Shown in pieces: positions 1 through 11,589 of a stretch of DNA of 64,000 nucleotides. Origin of the DNA: Capsicum annuum (taxonomy: Eukaryota > Streptophyta > Magnoliopsida > Solanales > Solanaceae). Under the pieces are notes generated by a model. That model was not told where the DNA came from, did not search any database, and worked only from the letters and a program-made list of their open reading frames with translations. Position 1 is the first letter of the stretch, and the number at the start of each line of letters is the position of its first letter. Position numbers and translations under genes: made by a program. The stretch is taken from contig NC_061111.1 in NCBI RefSeq assembly GCF_002878395.1, forward strand, positions 24,236,723 to 24,300,722. Direction: 5' to 3'.

Positions 1-373
1 CTCATTTGATCGAGTGTTCAATTGTTTTGTACTCTTATATGATGAGAGTTAGACACTTTTTATTGGTTGAATGATGTTTATATATTTTAATTTAGTTTAT
101 TTTATTTCTCTCGTTTTAGTCTCGTCTTACTTGTCAATAGAATTAGATGATTGATGCTAGACCTACGAAGATATCGTGCATATATTATATAAAAATGTAT
201 GCATCTATACCAGACTAAATTAGCAGTCATGTATCGACCAATTGAGTCTAATAGAAAGTAAGACAAGACTAAAAAAGAAATAAATAAAATAAAATAAAAC
301 CATTCAACCAATGAAAAGTGACTAAATATCATCAGATGAGAGTACAAAATAATTGAACACTAGATCAAATGAG
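1..373. mobile_element. Foldback MITE (long inverted repeat)
   Basis: Bases from position 1 (CTCATTTGATCGAGTGTTC...) reappear as the reverse complement ending at 373, with arms of about 135 bp (roughly 1-135 and 250-373) around a ~110-bp centre. Arms differ at scattered positions, so the copy is old. No coding capacity. The left end coincides with the window edge, so the element may extend further and its target-site duplication cannot be checked. The small reading frame at 102-347 only spans this hairpin. Confidence 0.6.
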
Positions 374-1080
374 TATAAGAAAGAGCAATGATAGTAATAA
401 TCAATTACTCAGAATAAACGTCTGCATTAAGAAGGACTAATTGTTCTCAAACACTACTTGTCCTATGAACACCCACAAGTCACAACCATCACTCTTCTTT
501 ATGCTCATTAGATACGTCTAACATCATATGATGATATTTAATTGTTTTGTATTGCTTGGATGATGCTTATTTATTTTATTTTATTTTTTTAGTCTCATCT
601 CATCGATTTACGACTATAGCATGTCTTAAATATTACTTGATCGTGTTCAAAAATAATTTGCTGTCACAATTGATGTATCTAAATTCTCTTACAATGTTTG
701 AAATGTGTTAATTATCATACTTTAATTTTATTCAATTTAATTTCTCTTTTTTTTCAATTATTTTAACTTGTCCATATGTTCAAATAGTTGATCATGGACC
801 TATGAGTTGGTGAATAATCGACTTCTCAAAAAGTTGATAATCTATCTATCATGTGTAAAAATCAACAAAGGCGTCAATATATAATAAATAATTTGCATAG
901 TCTAGTATTTCTTCAATCACTTTTTACTTGATCAAATTTAAGAAGCTCCAACTGCACCTTGTTTAAAATTACAACTCTTTCAGGCATACAATAATAGGGT
1001 CTATAGTAAACCGTAATAATCAATTATAGAAGACGTAAACATTCTTTAGACCTTTTCCAACAGTCATTTTTTTGGTAGCT
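374..1080. other. Intergenic AT-rich DNA with a third copy of the MITE arm
   Basis: No gene seen. About 515-605 resembles the arm of the element at 1-373 (TTTAATTGTTTTGTA followed by the TTTATTTTATTTT tract and AGTCTCATCTCAT), so it is probably a fragment of the same family. The remainder shows no recognisable structure. Confidence 0.4.
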
Positions 1081-1300
1081 CTACTATATAAATGACAGAG
1101 ACTTTTTTGAGGCCCTCCATGTTCATTGATTCATCTCTTTCTCATTTTGATTCAACAATAACAATGTCTCTCTTTCTCATTTGGAACACTTCTTAACTTG
1201 TTCCAAAGCTTTAAGCCGTTGCATAATCTTGATGGCCATCGGAAAAGCGATATCAAGTACTGTACGAAAATCAGGTAAGAAGAAGACGACTACAGTCTAT
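1081..1300 (+). other. Orphan promoter/first-exon-like remnant
   Basis: A TATA-like motif (CTATATAAAT, about 1083-1092) is followed by a pyrimidine-rich leader and an ATG in good context at about 1163 (AACAATAACAATG). That frame stops after ten codons. Further down, CGAAAATCAG|GTAAGAAG is a good splice-donor match. It could be the decayed 5' end of a gene or of a transposon-captured fragment. No protein family is recognised and no downstream exon was found. Confidence 0.2.
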
Positions 1301-1334
1301 TAAGTTTGGGATCATAAATGAATTTGTCCTCCTT

Positions 1335-1770
1335 GTCAAAATTTTTGGCAATTCGAAAAAAAAATCACCATACAATCGGTAAGGACAGTCATAATCCATC
1401 AACAATCAAACAAATATCAACTTAAAAATACAGATTTCCAGTAAAATCAAGCTTCATTTTTTTAAAAAAAATAATTTTTTTTCATCCAATAACCTAATTA
1501 ACCGAATGGTCTATTAACAGAACAACAAAAACATATGATGAATCCCTCCCCCGCAAGAACATGCATCTAAAACACCATCACATTAAAGAAGAATTTGAAG
1601 AAAATTTAAATTTCTTAACACATTAGCCGATTAAATTTGTGAAAAAATTTCACCATGCAATCGATAAGGAAAATCATAATCTATCAAATATCCATTAACA
1701 ATCAAACAAATACCAACTTAAAAACAAAAATATCAACAAAATCAACCCCATTTAAAAAAAAAAAAATCCT
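1335..1770. repeat. Degenerate direct repeat (~130 bp, two copies)
   Basis: About 1335-1460 and 1635-1770 share the same order of words (CACCATRCAATCGRTAAGG, CATAATC, CAACAATCAAACAAATA, CAACTTAAAAA), separated by ~170 bp. The 80-codon frame at 1655-1897 lies largely inside the second copy and is Lys/Asn-rich low complexity, so I do not treat it as a gene. Confidence 0.45.
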
Positions 1771-2439
1771 CCAAAATCAACTCAATCACCACAAATCAAA
1801 ACTGAATAAAAAGGAAAAAAAAAATCCATCAATATGGAGCACAAATTACTCAGGAGATGAAGATAAATTATTTAAAGTAGAAGATGAAAGATCTTAGAGC
1901 TTTAGAGAAGATAAAAATCGAAAGGGACAAGGACAAAAATAGCCTCTTAGCCAAAAAAAGACAAAAATAGCCCATGTGTCAAAATTCCATCTTTTTAGCC
2001 ATTTCGACACTTGGGCAGCTTTCTTTGACTATTTCCTCTTTTTTTTAAAATTTTTCTGATTTTGTCTTTTTGTGTTACTTTTGTTGTTGCTCCTTTTGCT
2101 TTTTTTTTTTTTTAATTATTATTATATAAAGTGTAAAAATTATATTTATTTTTTTTTGTTTTTTCATCATTAGTTTTTTTTTCCTGGTAGTTGTGGTTTC
2201 TTCCTTTTCTCTTTTATTTTTGGTTGTGCTCATTTTTTTTTCTAAAAAACTGATTTTTCTATTTATTTTTTTAATTCTATCAATAAACAATCAAATAAAA
2301 TTTTGTAGTTCTCTTTTAAAATAATCAAATACTAATTTATAATGTTTTAACCAAATAAAATTTTATATTTGTTTGAAATACAATTTTTTTAAAATAACAT
2401 ATTCTAATGACCCATATACATGTTTTAATAAATGATGAT
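1771..2439. other. Low-complexity intergenic DNA
   Basis: Mostly T-rich (2040-2260) and A-rich runs, with words such as ACAAAAATAGCC repeated near 1930-1970. No gene or defined element is seen. The open frame on the minus strand at 2075-2290 is poly-Lys/Ile low complexity. Confidence 0.4.
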
Positions 2440-2723
2440 ACAATTTTTACACACATTTTCTACATATACATTTTCTATATAATAGTTATACAACAATGAT
2501 ACAATTTTTATACACATTATATATATGTATATTATACAACTATTATATGATTTTTATGCACATTTTATACATATACAAATTTTATACAACAATGATACAG
2601 TTTCTATACACCTTATATATAGTTTCTATACACATTTTATACAATAATTATATAATTTTTATACACATTTTATATAATAATTATACATACACATTTTATA
2701 CAACAATGATACAGTTTCTATAC

Positions 2724-2770
<47 letters not shown>

Positions 2771-2790
2771 CAATTATATAATTTCTATAC
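2440..2790. repeat. AT-rich minisatellite with (TA)n core
   Basis: Irregular tandem repetition of words like ACAATTTTTATACACATTTTAT and ACAACAATGATACAGTTTC, ending in a (TA)n run at about 2733-2766. The 114-codon frame across it (2496-2840) translates to a Tyr/Ile/Leu/His repeat with no domain and is a by-product. Confidence 0.75.
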
Positions 2791-4526
2791 ATATATCTTA
2801 TAAAGTAGAAAAGGTGAAGAGCAAAGAAACAAAATTGTAGGACATAAAATAGCTGAAAATAAAACAAAAACAAAAAAAAAAGATTAATAAAGTGAAAACA
2901 AAAAGTAGCATTGATATTTGCATAATGTCATCCACAAGTCGACCAACGTGCTAGGTTGTGTTTTATATATTTATATAACAATTATATCCTTTTTATACAG
3001 TTATACTTAATTATTATTTTTAAACAATAAAAAAAAGTAAAATATTTTTCAGTTTAAAATTTCATAGCCAAAAAAATAAAAAATAGGTAAAGGGTCGAAT
3101 GGCCAAGGGAAGGGCTGAAAAATGGCCCAATGGTCAAAGGTAAGGGCTGAAGATGGCCAGATGATCTTTTTCCAACAGGACACTATGTTTTCATATGTCC
3201 AAATTTGGGCTATTTTTTTGTTAAAAAGGCTACACAATATCCTTTTTTTAAATCGAAAATGGAAGTTGGGGGAAGACGAAGGGGAAAGGTCCATGGTTTT
3301 GTGAGTGGAAGTGAGGAGAGAGAAAATATTTTTGGTATTTTATGAAAAAATAGGGTGTGAAAAGTATTTTAAAAAGATTTAAGAGGTGCCAAAAACGTTT
3401 TTGTTTTTACATTTTAACCCATACCCCACCCTTTTCTCCCAAATCCTAGAAAATTAAATAAAAAAAAAAATGATGCCTATTTTTCAAATTAAGTGTTGAG
3501 GGTGTCCTTTACTCCTTTTTACTAAATCTTCTCGAGTTAGTTTCTGTTGTTTTCGTCTAATTTTGCTCCTACATTCCGAATACTGTCTTTTTTACTTTAG
3601 ATCCTATTAAAAAAAACATACTTGAAGCCAGAGAAGATTTTTAATGTTTTTCATATTTTTTTTTAAGGTAAAGGACTTTAAATATTTTTTTTGGCAGTAG
3701 ATACCACTGTAATCATCTTTCTACCAAAAGATGCATCTTATATTTGAGATACACTTACTGTAATGATCTTATGCTGCTATGCTTACATGAGGAGAACAAC
3801 TTATTCTGTCAGATCATAATTCAGCTTATAATTCACAATTCAAATAACAACTTTAGTAACTAAACTATTTCTCTGTAAGTGTACACTTTGAATGATAAAG
3901 ACCTGAACTTTATTTATGTCATAATGACCTACAATATTAGACCCACATTATCTAAACTAGCATTTTACATTCTCATCTAAATAATTTAAACAACAAATTT
4001 ATTATATAGCATCTAAATTTTTAAAGTGTACCTATACATGTAAATTAAATTACACACACATGTGTAATATTTAATTTAGTATTATTTATAAAGGCTGTTA
4101 TATGTCTAATATAATTTTTTTAATTTTTGTTAGTTAAATTTATTTTAAATAATTAATATAACAATGTAATTACACTTGTGCAACCAAATATTACACTATA
4201 ATTATATTGTGGCAAATAAATAAGTCATCGTAATTACCAAGTTGTGTAATTACTTGGTTCATAATTACTCTAATAATTACACCAATTTCAATTATCAGGT
4301 GGTTTTCCATCCAGACGCTTAATAAATTTCAAATATCATTTCTCTGACTTCAATCAAATATTATTCCAACACCAATTAATTATCCAAGCACAAAATACCT
4401 GAACTTGGAATACAAGCAAGAATGTTCTTAGAGTGAGCATTCAGACAAGAAGTTTGGTGATTTGGGGCTCCAAACTTGATTAGTAATAGCGTTTACTCGC
4501 CATTTCAAAACATTACTTCTATTTGA
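2791..4526. other. Intergenic DNA, no gene seen
   Basis: AT-rich sequence without a supportable gene. Around 3060-3290 words such as GGCCAAGGGAAGGGCTGAAA and GGCCAATGG recur, and 3980-4300 has many TGTAATTAC-type words, both typical of decayed small transposons, but I could not define ends or target duplications. Confidence 0.35.
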
Positions 4527-5948
4527 ATCTATAATCTATATCTATAATATATAATTTATATCTATATCTATAATTTATAATCTATAATCTATTTATATCT
4601 ATAAAAAAAGTGAATCAAACTTTTTTTTCCTTCACTAAAAGACTTTTTTTTTAGATAAAATTGTCTTTTCACTATTTTTTTAACTTATTATTTAATTATT
4701 TTTTATTATATTAACTAGATTTCCTAAAATATATGGGACTCCTAAAATATATGGCAGGGGAATTAATTAATATTTTTCTTTCTATTAGACTTCCTAAAAT
4801 ATATGGTAGGAGAATTAATTAATATTTTTCTTTCTACTGCTCAATTAGAAAAATACTTCTAAAATAGGATTATATTAAGGAAATACTTCTATAAATATTG
4901 AGATGTACGCTAAACTAGAGAACAAACCGATTTGCCTATTGGGAGAATATGATTGATGCTCGTCTAACTTGATTCGATTGCATGTCTAGATGGTGGTTGC
5001 TTGATTTTCTAACCCTCAACTTTTTCACTATTTTTGTCAGCATAATAGAATTCAACATGCGTGTATATATATATCTTATTTGTTTTCAATCAAAATCACT
5101 CTTTAGGGTCAAAATTTTTGCTCAGACAATAATTAGTTGAATCAAAATCGAAGCTTTGTGGTCACTATTACATTTTTTTTATATAGTTTATAGGTCGTAG
5201 ATGAATGTCGGTTGGCTTTGAAGAATTTCTTGTGTAATGGTTAGGTTTAATTTTATTGTTTTGATATCTTTATTATCTTATTGTTTTATTTTAATTTATA
5301 GATGTCGGATGAATGTGGGTTGGTTTTGAAATTTTATTTTAGGTAAAGGTTAGGTTTAGTTGTATTATCGTAATATCTCTATTAGTTTGTTATTTTGTGG
5401 TGGTTTATAGTTCGTAGATGAATCTCGATTAGCTTTTAGAAATTTTTGTGTGTAAAATTTAAGTTTAATTGTATTATTTTGATATCACTTTTATCGTATT
5501 GTTTTGTTGCAGTTTACAGGCGATAGATAAATGTTGGTCGGCTTTGAGGGATTTTTTTATGTAAAGGTTAGGTTTAGTTGTATTATTTTGATATCTCTAT
5601 TATCGTATTATTTTGTTATTGTTTACAGGTGGTAGATGAGTGTCGGACGATTTTGAGAAAAATTTTGTGTGTAAAGATTACATTTAATTGTATTATTTTG
5701 ATGTCTCTATCATTGTATTATATTGTTTTGTTACAATTTACAGATGGTAGATGAATGTCGATCGACTTTTAAAAATATTTTTGATAAAGATTAGGTTTAA
5801 TAAATTAATTCTCCATCTTACATACTCAAAAAATATTAAAATTTAGTAATTATATTCATCTTTATTATTTAAATAAATATTCTATTTAATGCAATGTTTG
5901 AACTCATTAAAGTGAGGTACACGCGTAAGACGTGTACACCTAAACTAG
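4527..5948 (+). mobile_element. Non-autonomous Helitron
   Basis: The 3' end is diagnostic: a perfect 7-bp stem hairpin (GTACACG 5917-5923 / CGTGTAC 5931-5937, 7-nt loop) is followed seven bases later by CTAG at 5945-5948 and then T. This matches the Helitron rule of a subterminal hairpin plus CTRR inserted in A|T. The 5' end is placed less surely at the TCTATAATCTATATC-type region (about 4527-4610), which resembles plant Helitron 5' termini. No Rep/helicase coding is present, so it is non-autonomous. A short direct duplication (TTCCTAAAATATATGG units at 4720-4840) and a tandem array lie inside. Confidence 0.6.
5170..5810 (+). repeat. Six-copy ~110-bp tandem array inside the Helitron
   Basis: The word TAGATGAATGTCG (variants) recurs near 5199, 5302, 5415, 5524, 5634 and 5747. 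Each copy is followed by a GGCTTT-like word, AAGGTTAGGTTTA and ATTGTATTATTTTGATATCTC. The period is about 103-115 bp. Copies are diverged, so the array is old. No coding capacity. Confidence 0.75.
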
Positions 5949-6032
5949 TATATATAATGGTGTTTGATTGAGTATAAAATTTAACAAAGAAATAAAAAAT
6001 TAAAATTTGTAACCTAAAATAAATCTTAAATA

Positions 6033-6285
6033 TGACCTCCATTTCTTTTTATATGCTCCCCTTTTTTTGAGTCAAATGATACAAACTGTAATCAACATTT
6101 TAAGATGTATTACTTAATCAAATTGGAAAAAAGAAAAATGATAATTTATAGTATTTTTCATTAGTTTTTAAATATCTAAATTTTAATTTTAAAAAACTAA
6201 ATTAATCTAATCTAATTTAGCTTTTAAACTTGGTAAAATTGACTCACATAAAACGGCAAAAACACACAAAAGGAAATAGAGGGAG
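6033..6285. mobile_element. Stowaway-like MITE
   Basis: The right end reads GGAAATAGAGGGAG followed by TA (6286-6287), and the left end CCTCCATTTCTTTTTATATG is its imperfect inverse, preceded by TA (6031-6032). Length ~253 bp, no ORF. Terminal CTCCCTC-type repeats and the TA target fit the Tc1/mariner-related Stowaway group of plants. Confidence 0.6.
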
Positions 6286-6754
6286 TATCTTATGGGTAAA
6301 ACTTACACATACCCGATGTATACACTAAATTAATGTTCTTTACCATAATTAAGCAATTAAATCAAGTAAAATACATGTTAATTAATTATGGTTAAGTAAT
6401 ACGAGCTCTAAATTCAAACACATGTTATACATGTATTGGCTTGGTGTATACACCTTGTATGTGTAAGTTTTAACCCTTATGTAATGGGATGTTTGTAAAA
6501 CTGATTGTGGGCTAACTGGACATAGGTTACTTGTCAAAATTGCTTGGAGCACATCCTAAACCGTCAAAGAGTTGGAACAGAAATTATTGATCAAATACAC
6601 TTTTTATTACCAAGTCAAAGTTAAAACAGAAATTGGCCACGACCAAGAAGCATCACTCTCCCAATACTATAAAGGAAAAGTCAATTCCAAGAACTTTCTC
6701 ATACCCTCTGACCTATTACATCATATTCCTCAAACTATTCAAACTTTAACACAC
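6286..6754. other. AOX1b upstream region
   Basis: Non-coding DNA between the MITE and the AOX1b TATA box. The duplicated words TACACATACCCGATGTATACAC (near 6303) and TGTATACACCTTGTATGTG (near 6443) flank a ~140-bp partial inverted repeat. The 94-codon frame at 6572-6856 overlaps the TATA box and leader and is not a credible gene. Confidence 0.4.
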
Positions 6755-6762
6755 TATATAAA
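6755..6762 (+). promoter_or_regulatory. TATA box of AOX1b-like gene
   Basis: TATATAAA lies about 115 bp upstream of the start ATG in the context ACACACTATATAAACC, predicting transcription from about 6790. Confidence 0.6.
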
Positions 6763-6877
6763 CCAACGTTTTCTAGCCCTACATTTCACCATAAAAATAT
6801 CAAACAACAAAAATTCAAAACAAGTAGTAATCTTCCTTTACTTATTTCTTATTTGATTTGATTTCAATCATCTCAAT

Positions 6878-7185
6878 ATGAGTCGTAGCGCCGCAGTGAA
6901 AATGTCGGGCTTGCTTATGAGGCAACTACGGGGCGAATTTTCATTTTCACCCCGTGGAGGCCTAGTACAAGTTTGCCATTGGAGTAGTATGGCTTCTGGT
7001 ACGACAAAAGAAGAGGAAAAAACACACCAACCACCCCACACGTTGGTTGGTGAGACCGGCGACAAGGCTAAGACCAAGGCCATCGTTAGCTATTGGGGTG
7101 TGGATCCTCCTAAAATCTCCAACCAAGATGGTACACCGTGGAGGTGGAATTGCTTTAGGGTAAGCAAATAAATATACAAATTTAC

Positions 7186-7222
<37 letters not shown>

Positions 7223-9111
7223 TTAGTGTAAGAAAATTTCATAGCAGTATTTAAACTAATATTCTTTGGATCATTTGATAGCATAAAAATATTTTATTTC
7301 AATGATATATGTAATTTAAACTCGTAATTTTAAACATTTTTTTTTATTTCTACAGCCATGGGAGACGTACTCAGCTGATACGTCGATTGATGTGAAGAAG
7401 CATCATTTGCCTACCAATTTCATGGACAAATTTGCTTATTGGACTGTTCAAACTTTAAAGTACCCCACCTACCTGTTCTTCCAGGTCAACATCTTGCATG
7501 ACTCTCTTATTACTAAAATAATGATAATGATTATAGTTAAATAATCTTGTATTACTAGTATATGATTGAACCGATTTTTTAAATATTTTATTAATTTTCA
7601 ACCGTAGTTGAAGTATTCATTCTTGCATTGCACTTTTTATGTGTATCAAAAGTTTAAAATATATGTACTGATGGTATATATATAAAATTTGTTTCGATCT
7701 CACAGAGACGTCACATGTGTCATGCCATGTTGCTAGAAACCGTTGCAGCCGTGCCAGGTATGGTAGGGGGAATGCTCCTCCACTGCAAATCCCTTCGTAG
7801 ATTCGAGCAAAGTGGTGGATGGATCAAAGCCCTCCTCGAAGAAGCTGAGAACGAACGTATGCATCTCATGACATTCATCGAGCTATCAAACCCTAAATGG
7901 TACGAACGTGCATTAGTCTTCGCAGTACAAGGGGTATTCTTTAACGCCTATTTCTTGGCTTATTTGGCATCACCAAAATTGGCTCATCGAATCGTTGGCT
8001 ACTTAGAAGAAGAAGCAGTGAATTCATACACTGAGTTTTTGATTGATATAGAAAAAGGAGAATTCGAAAACTTACCGGCGCCGGCTATTGCTATTGATTA
8101 TTGGCGTTTGCCTGCGGATTCGACGCTTAAAGATGTTGTTACTGTTATTAGAGCTGATGAAGCACATCATCGTGACCTAAATCACTTTGCTTCGGTGAGA
8201 TTTTCACTTTCATTTCCGTATACTTTTATCTTACTTTCCTTTTTAATCGTTTCAAAAAAAATATTTTCTTTTTGTTTTTGACAACTCTTTAGTTTTAATT
8301 TTCTACAAGAGACATTAAAGCCTATAAGATTAAAAAATATTTTAATACACTCTATATACTTTTAGTTTAAAATCATAAATTTTAAAAAGATGCTTTCTTA
8401 ATTAAACCTCTTCGGATTAAAATCAAGCAAACAAATTGAAAGTGGGCTAGCTTCTCCCATTTTTAAGAGTCTCTCTTGTAGAGAAATAATCAAAATGGTC
8501 CCTTATGTTTTTGATATGCTTAAAATAGCTCTTGAAATATATTTGTGAGTAGTTTTGATTCCTTTAGTTACTTTTTTTATTTTTATTTTTTATATTATAT
8601 TTGACAAAAATAGCCAAAAAAAAAAAAGGGGATTTAACGGGACAATCCAAGATTTTTTCAGTTTCTGCTACTTTGGGTTTATTGTAGAGTTTGTAGTTAT
8701 TTAAGAGTCAAATACAATTCTATTATTTCTGATGTTTAGTCTAATTTTCGTATTGCAGTTTCTAGGATTTAATGAGACTTTCTAATGTTTCTTAGTAAGA
8801 TCTTTCTTTTTTCATTAGTACCCATCAAATCTAATAGACACAATTTGTTGAAATATCCAACGGAAACCAATTTTTTTTCCGTTTATAGAGAACTTAATAA
8901 AAGACCAAAACTACTCAGAGTCATATTTAAACGACTACTTTGAACTTACCCCAAACAAGAGGGACTACTTTTGTCATTTTCTCCTCTCTTATTATTTAAA
9001 TTTATACATAGTTTTATGTTTTGCAATAATTTCAATTTTTTTGTTATACAGGATATACAGTGTCAAGGGCATGAGTTGAAGGAGTTTGCTGCTCCAATTG
9101 GATATCATTAA
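6878..9111 (+). CDS. AOX1b: Mitochondrial alternative oxidase, AOX1 subfamily (AOX1b-like)
   Basis: Four exons: 6878-7159, 7356-7484, 7706-8194, 9052-9111, all with GT-AG borders; 319 aa. AOX is the non-proton-pumping ubiquinol oxidase of the inner mitochondrial membrane. Visible features: a basic, Ser-rich presequence; regulatory CysI in WNCFRPWE (C92) and CysII in LLHCKSL (C164); di-iron ligands in LETVAAVPG (E148), NERMH (E187, H190), LEEEA (near 238) and RADEAHH (E289, H292). Exons 2-4 are 129, 489 and 60 bp, the classic AOX1 sizes and identical to the neighbouring copy at 12826. The N-terminus is ~38 aa shorter than that copy. No break seen. The symbol rests on tandem order and similarity; paralogue naming is uncertain. 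Confidence 0.93.
7191..7220. repeat. (AT)n microsatellite in AOX1b intron 1
   Basis: Fifteen AT dinucleotides in a row, 30 bp after the exon 1 donor; likely length-polymorphic. Confidence 0.9.
8478..8983. mobile_element. hAT-like MITE in AOX1b intron 3
   Basis: The left end GAGAAATAATCAAAATGGTCCCT (from 8481) is mirrored by the reverse complement of GGGACTACTTTTGTCATTTTCTC (to 8983). CTCTCTT flanks both sides (8471-8477 and 8984-8990), suggesting a 7-8 bp target duplication. There is no coding capacity. The insertion accounts for most of the 857-bp third intron, against 95 bp in the neighbouring AOX gene. Confidence 0.5.
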
Positions 9112-9288
9112 AGTTAAAACAATATCTCAAAAGTTTTATCTATACATAACTAATATAATCTCTATTGTTAAATTTTCCCATTAATTTGTTCTATATTTTT
9201 GTATTAAATTAATATTGAGCTGTTTTTTTTTCTTTGTACAAATATCAAGTATGATGCTAAAGAATGAAGTTGCTATATATTTACTTGC

Positions 9289-9294
9289 AATAAA
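9289..9294 (+). terminator. Candidate AOX1b poly(A) signal
   Basis: AATAAA about 180 bp after the stop codon in an AU-rich context; position is plausible for a plant 3' UTR. Confidence 0.4.
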
Positions 9295-11540
9295 TATATT
9301 GAAGAATTTAAAATATTAAACTATTTGAATTTTGTCAGCTGATTTGTTTCATACTAAAAGCCAAATTTGAGGTGCCATTTCAAAATTTGTATCAAAATAA
9401 TTAGCATAATAATTCTAGAAATAACTCAATAAAAGGTAGTCAATTCATCATGTTCAATTGATAATCGAGGAGATGCAGTGGAATGAATAAATTTTTTAGC
9501 TCTTGATCTGAATCTCTATCAAGTGTTATACAAAATGTTAAAACTATAATGAGTAAAGAATCCGAACTCATTTACTCTGAATTAGTCTTGTTAGTAAATT
9601 TTAAATATCAAACGATTATATAAAAAGAATATGATTAAATCCCTATGTGTGACAGATGAAAATTAAAATATAAGTTATGAATTATATTCTAAATATTTTT
9701 AATATAATAGTGTATAAAAATATACGTGAGTCACAGAATTTTAATAAATTAAAAATTCTGAATTTATAACTAAACATTGAATTCATTCGATCAAGACCTG
9801 TGTCTTATTCTTATACCATATCTTAAGTTTCTATTATTACTTAAAATTGCATCCAATTAAACTAATTATAAAAATTTCTTTTTACTCAAAATAGTTGTCT
9901 TTTTTCTGATACATCAAAAAAAATCCACTCACATCCTCTTATTGTGCGACAAATCAAGCCAAAAATCAGAAAATATATCCCACGATTTTCTCAATTCATC
10001 CATTTTGAATTTCCACCATATTCTCATCTTCATCTTCTATTTCAACATTCAAGTTACAACTTTCATTAACTTTCTTTTGAATTTCCACCATGTTCTCATC
10101 TATTACTCAATTAGATCTAACAACTTCATCTTTCCACCATTAACTTTCTTTTTTAATTTCCACCATTTCATTATGATATGAACGACATTGATTTTTGTGA
10201 AAATAGATTGAAATATCAAATCTTTCTGGACAAAGTGGCTATGATATTTAAGCAAAACTTTTGATTGTTTTTATTACAATTTCTATTAATTAATCTTCGT
10301 CCATCTGTCAGACTATATTATGCATCAAAAATTTTTTTACTCTTCAGCAATGTGTCATATAAGCTAATTGTAATTTTATATCTTAATGTAAATTATATGA
10401 TGTATCAGTTATTTTCAAAAATAAGTCAAGTATAATGCAAACTTAATTATAGTGATGTATCTCAACCAAAATAATTTAATGTACCAGAAACTTAAATTAA
10501 CAATACAATAGTAAATATAATACTATTGTATTTGCATATAAAGTAATGTATCATAAGATATTTAGTTTTTAATCCAATGTATCAGATAATTTTTACACAT
10601 ATAAAGTATTAAGCAAAAAATATAATAATGTATTAGTAACCACAAATAAATGTAATGTGTCATGAATTGTAGTGTATCATGAACTCAATGTTATTAAATG
10701 AGATATTTGTTACTCATAATACAATATATCATAAGTTTACATAATAGGAAAACTTATGATATTTGTTATCCTAAGTTATTAAATGACGTATATTAGATAA
10801 TTTAAATAATAATTTTTTTAATTAAGCGTATTAATTGTTCAACTGTAGGTTTAATTATAATTTTTTTCATTTTTAATCATAATTAAAAATTTATTAATGT
10901 ATCATGACGTTAACTAATGTATCATATTTGAGATTTTATGTAATTATTATAAAAGTAGAAAAAGTAATTAGGTAGTAAAGTATTGTGATTTATGTTGTTT
11001 ACTTTTTATTCTTTACGTAAAATTAAGAAAAATAATTGAAAAACTCTTGGTGACATATGTAATGACGTGGGAGAATTATAGTCGTTTGTGGCTGCTTGCT
11101 ACTCTGTCTTATTATTGGCAACAAAACAACTAGTCCCCAATTCCATATTTATCGGGTACATTTCAGTTAATATGGTGATTAAAATATTATAAATAAGAAA
11201 TCAATTTTATGAGTTCATTTCTTAAAAGACTTTTTAGGAATTTTACAAATAAGCTTTCAAAAAGAATTACTTTTACGAGAGTAATATGAAAAAAAAATAA
11301 TTAAATTTGTGTTTAATGATTATTATGTGATAAAAAGTTTACGAATTTAAATCATAAAAATATTTTAATAAAAATATAAAATAAAATTACATGTAATAGA
11401 TTCTTATAATTTTTTTTTTCTGAATTGTAAATAATTTTAGTGGGTGGAATATTTTTTTTCTTTTTTTTAGTTGTGCTTAATAAAGAAACTAACTAATTAA
11501 TAATAATAGTGCTTACAATAAAGGCAAATGCATGATTCAA
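9295..11540. other. Intergenic DNA between the AOX genes
   Basis: No gene. About 9990-10170 carries four imperfect copies of an AATTTCCACCAT word, three followed by a CATT or TCTCATC tail; the 79-codon frame at 9942-10181 is made of these. 10320-10930 is a field of dispersed AATGTATCA words. Confidence 0.5.
10320..10930. repeat. Field of repeated TGTATCA words
   Basis: At least a dozen variants of AATGTATCA (GATGTATCAG, AATGTACCAG, AATGTATCATAAG, AGTGTATCATGAAC and others) occur at irregular 30-60 bp spacing. They are probably relics of a short tandem repeat or of a transposon end. Confidence 0.4.
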
Positions 11541-11589
11541 CGACTTTGGACACACTCAGCTTGGTCCACACACACGAAACCTCCTATTA

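Noticed and set aside
1925..3300. Possible large TIR transposon from shared AAAATAGCC words at both ends
   Set aside because: The words do not align as continuous inverted ends and no target duplication is visible.
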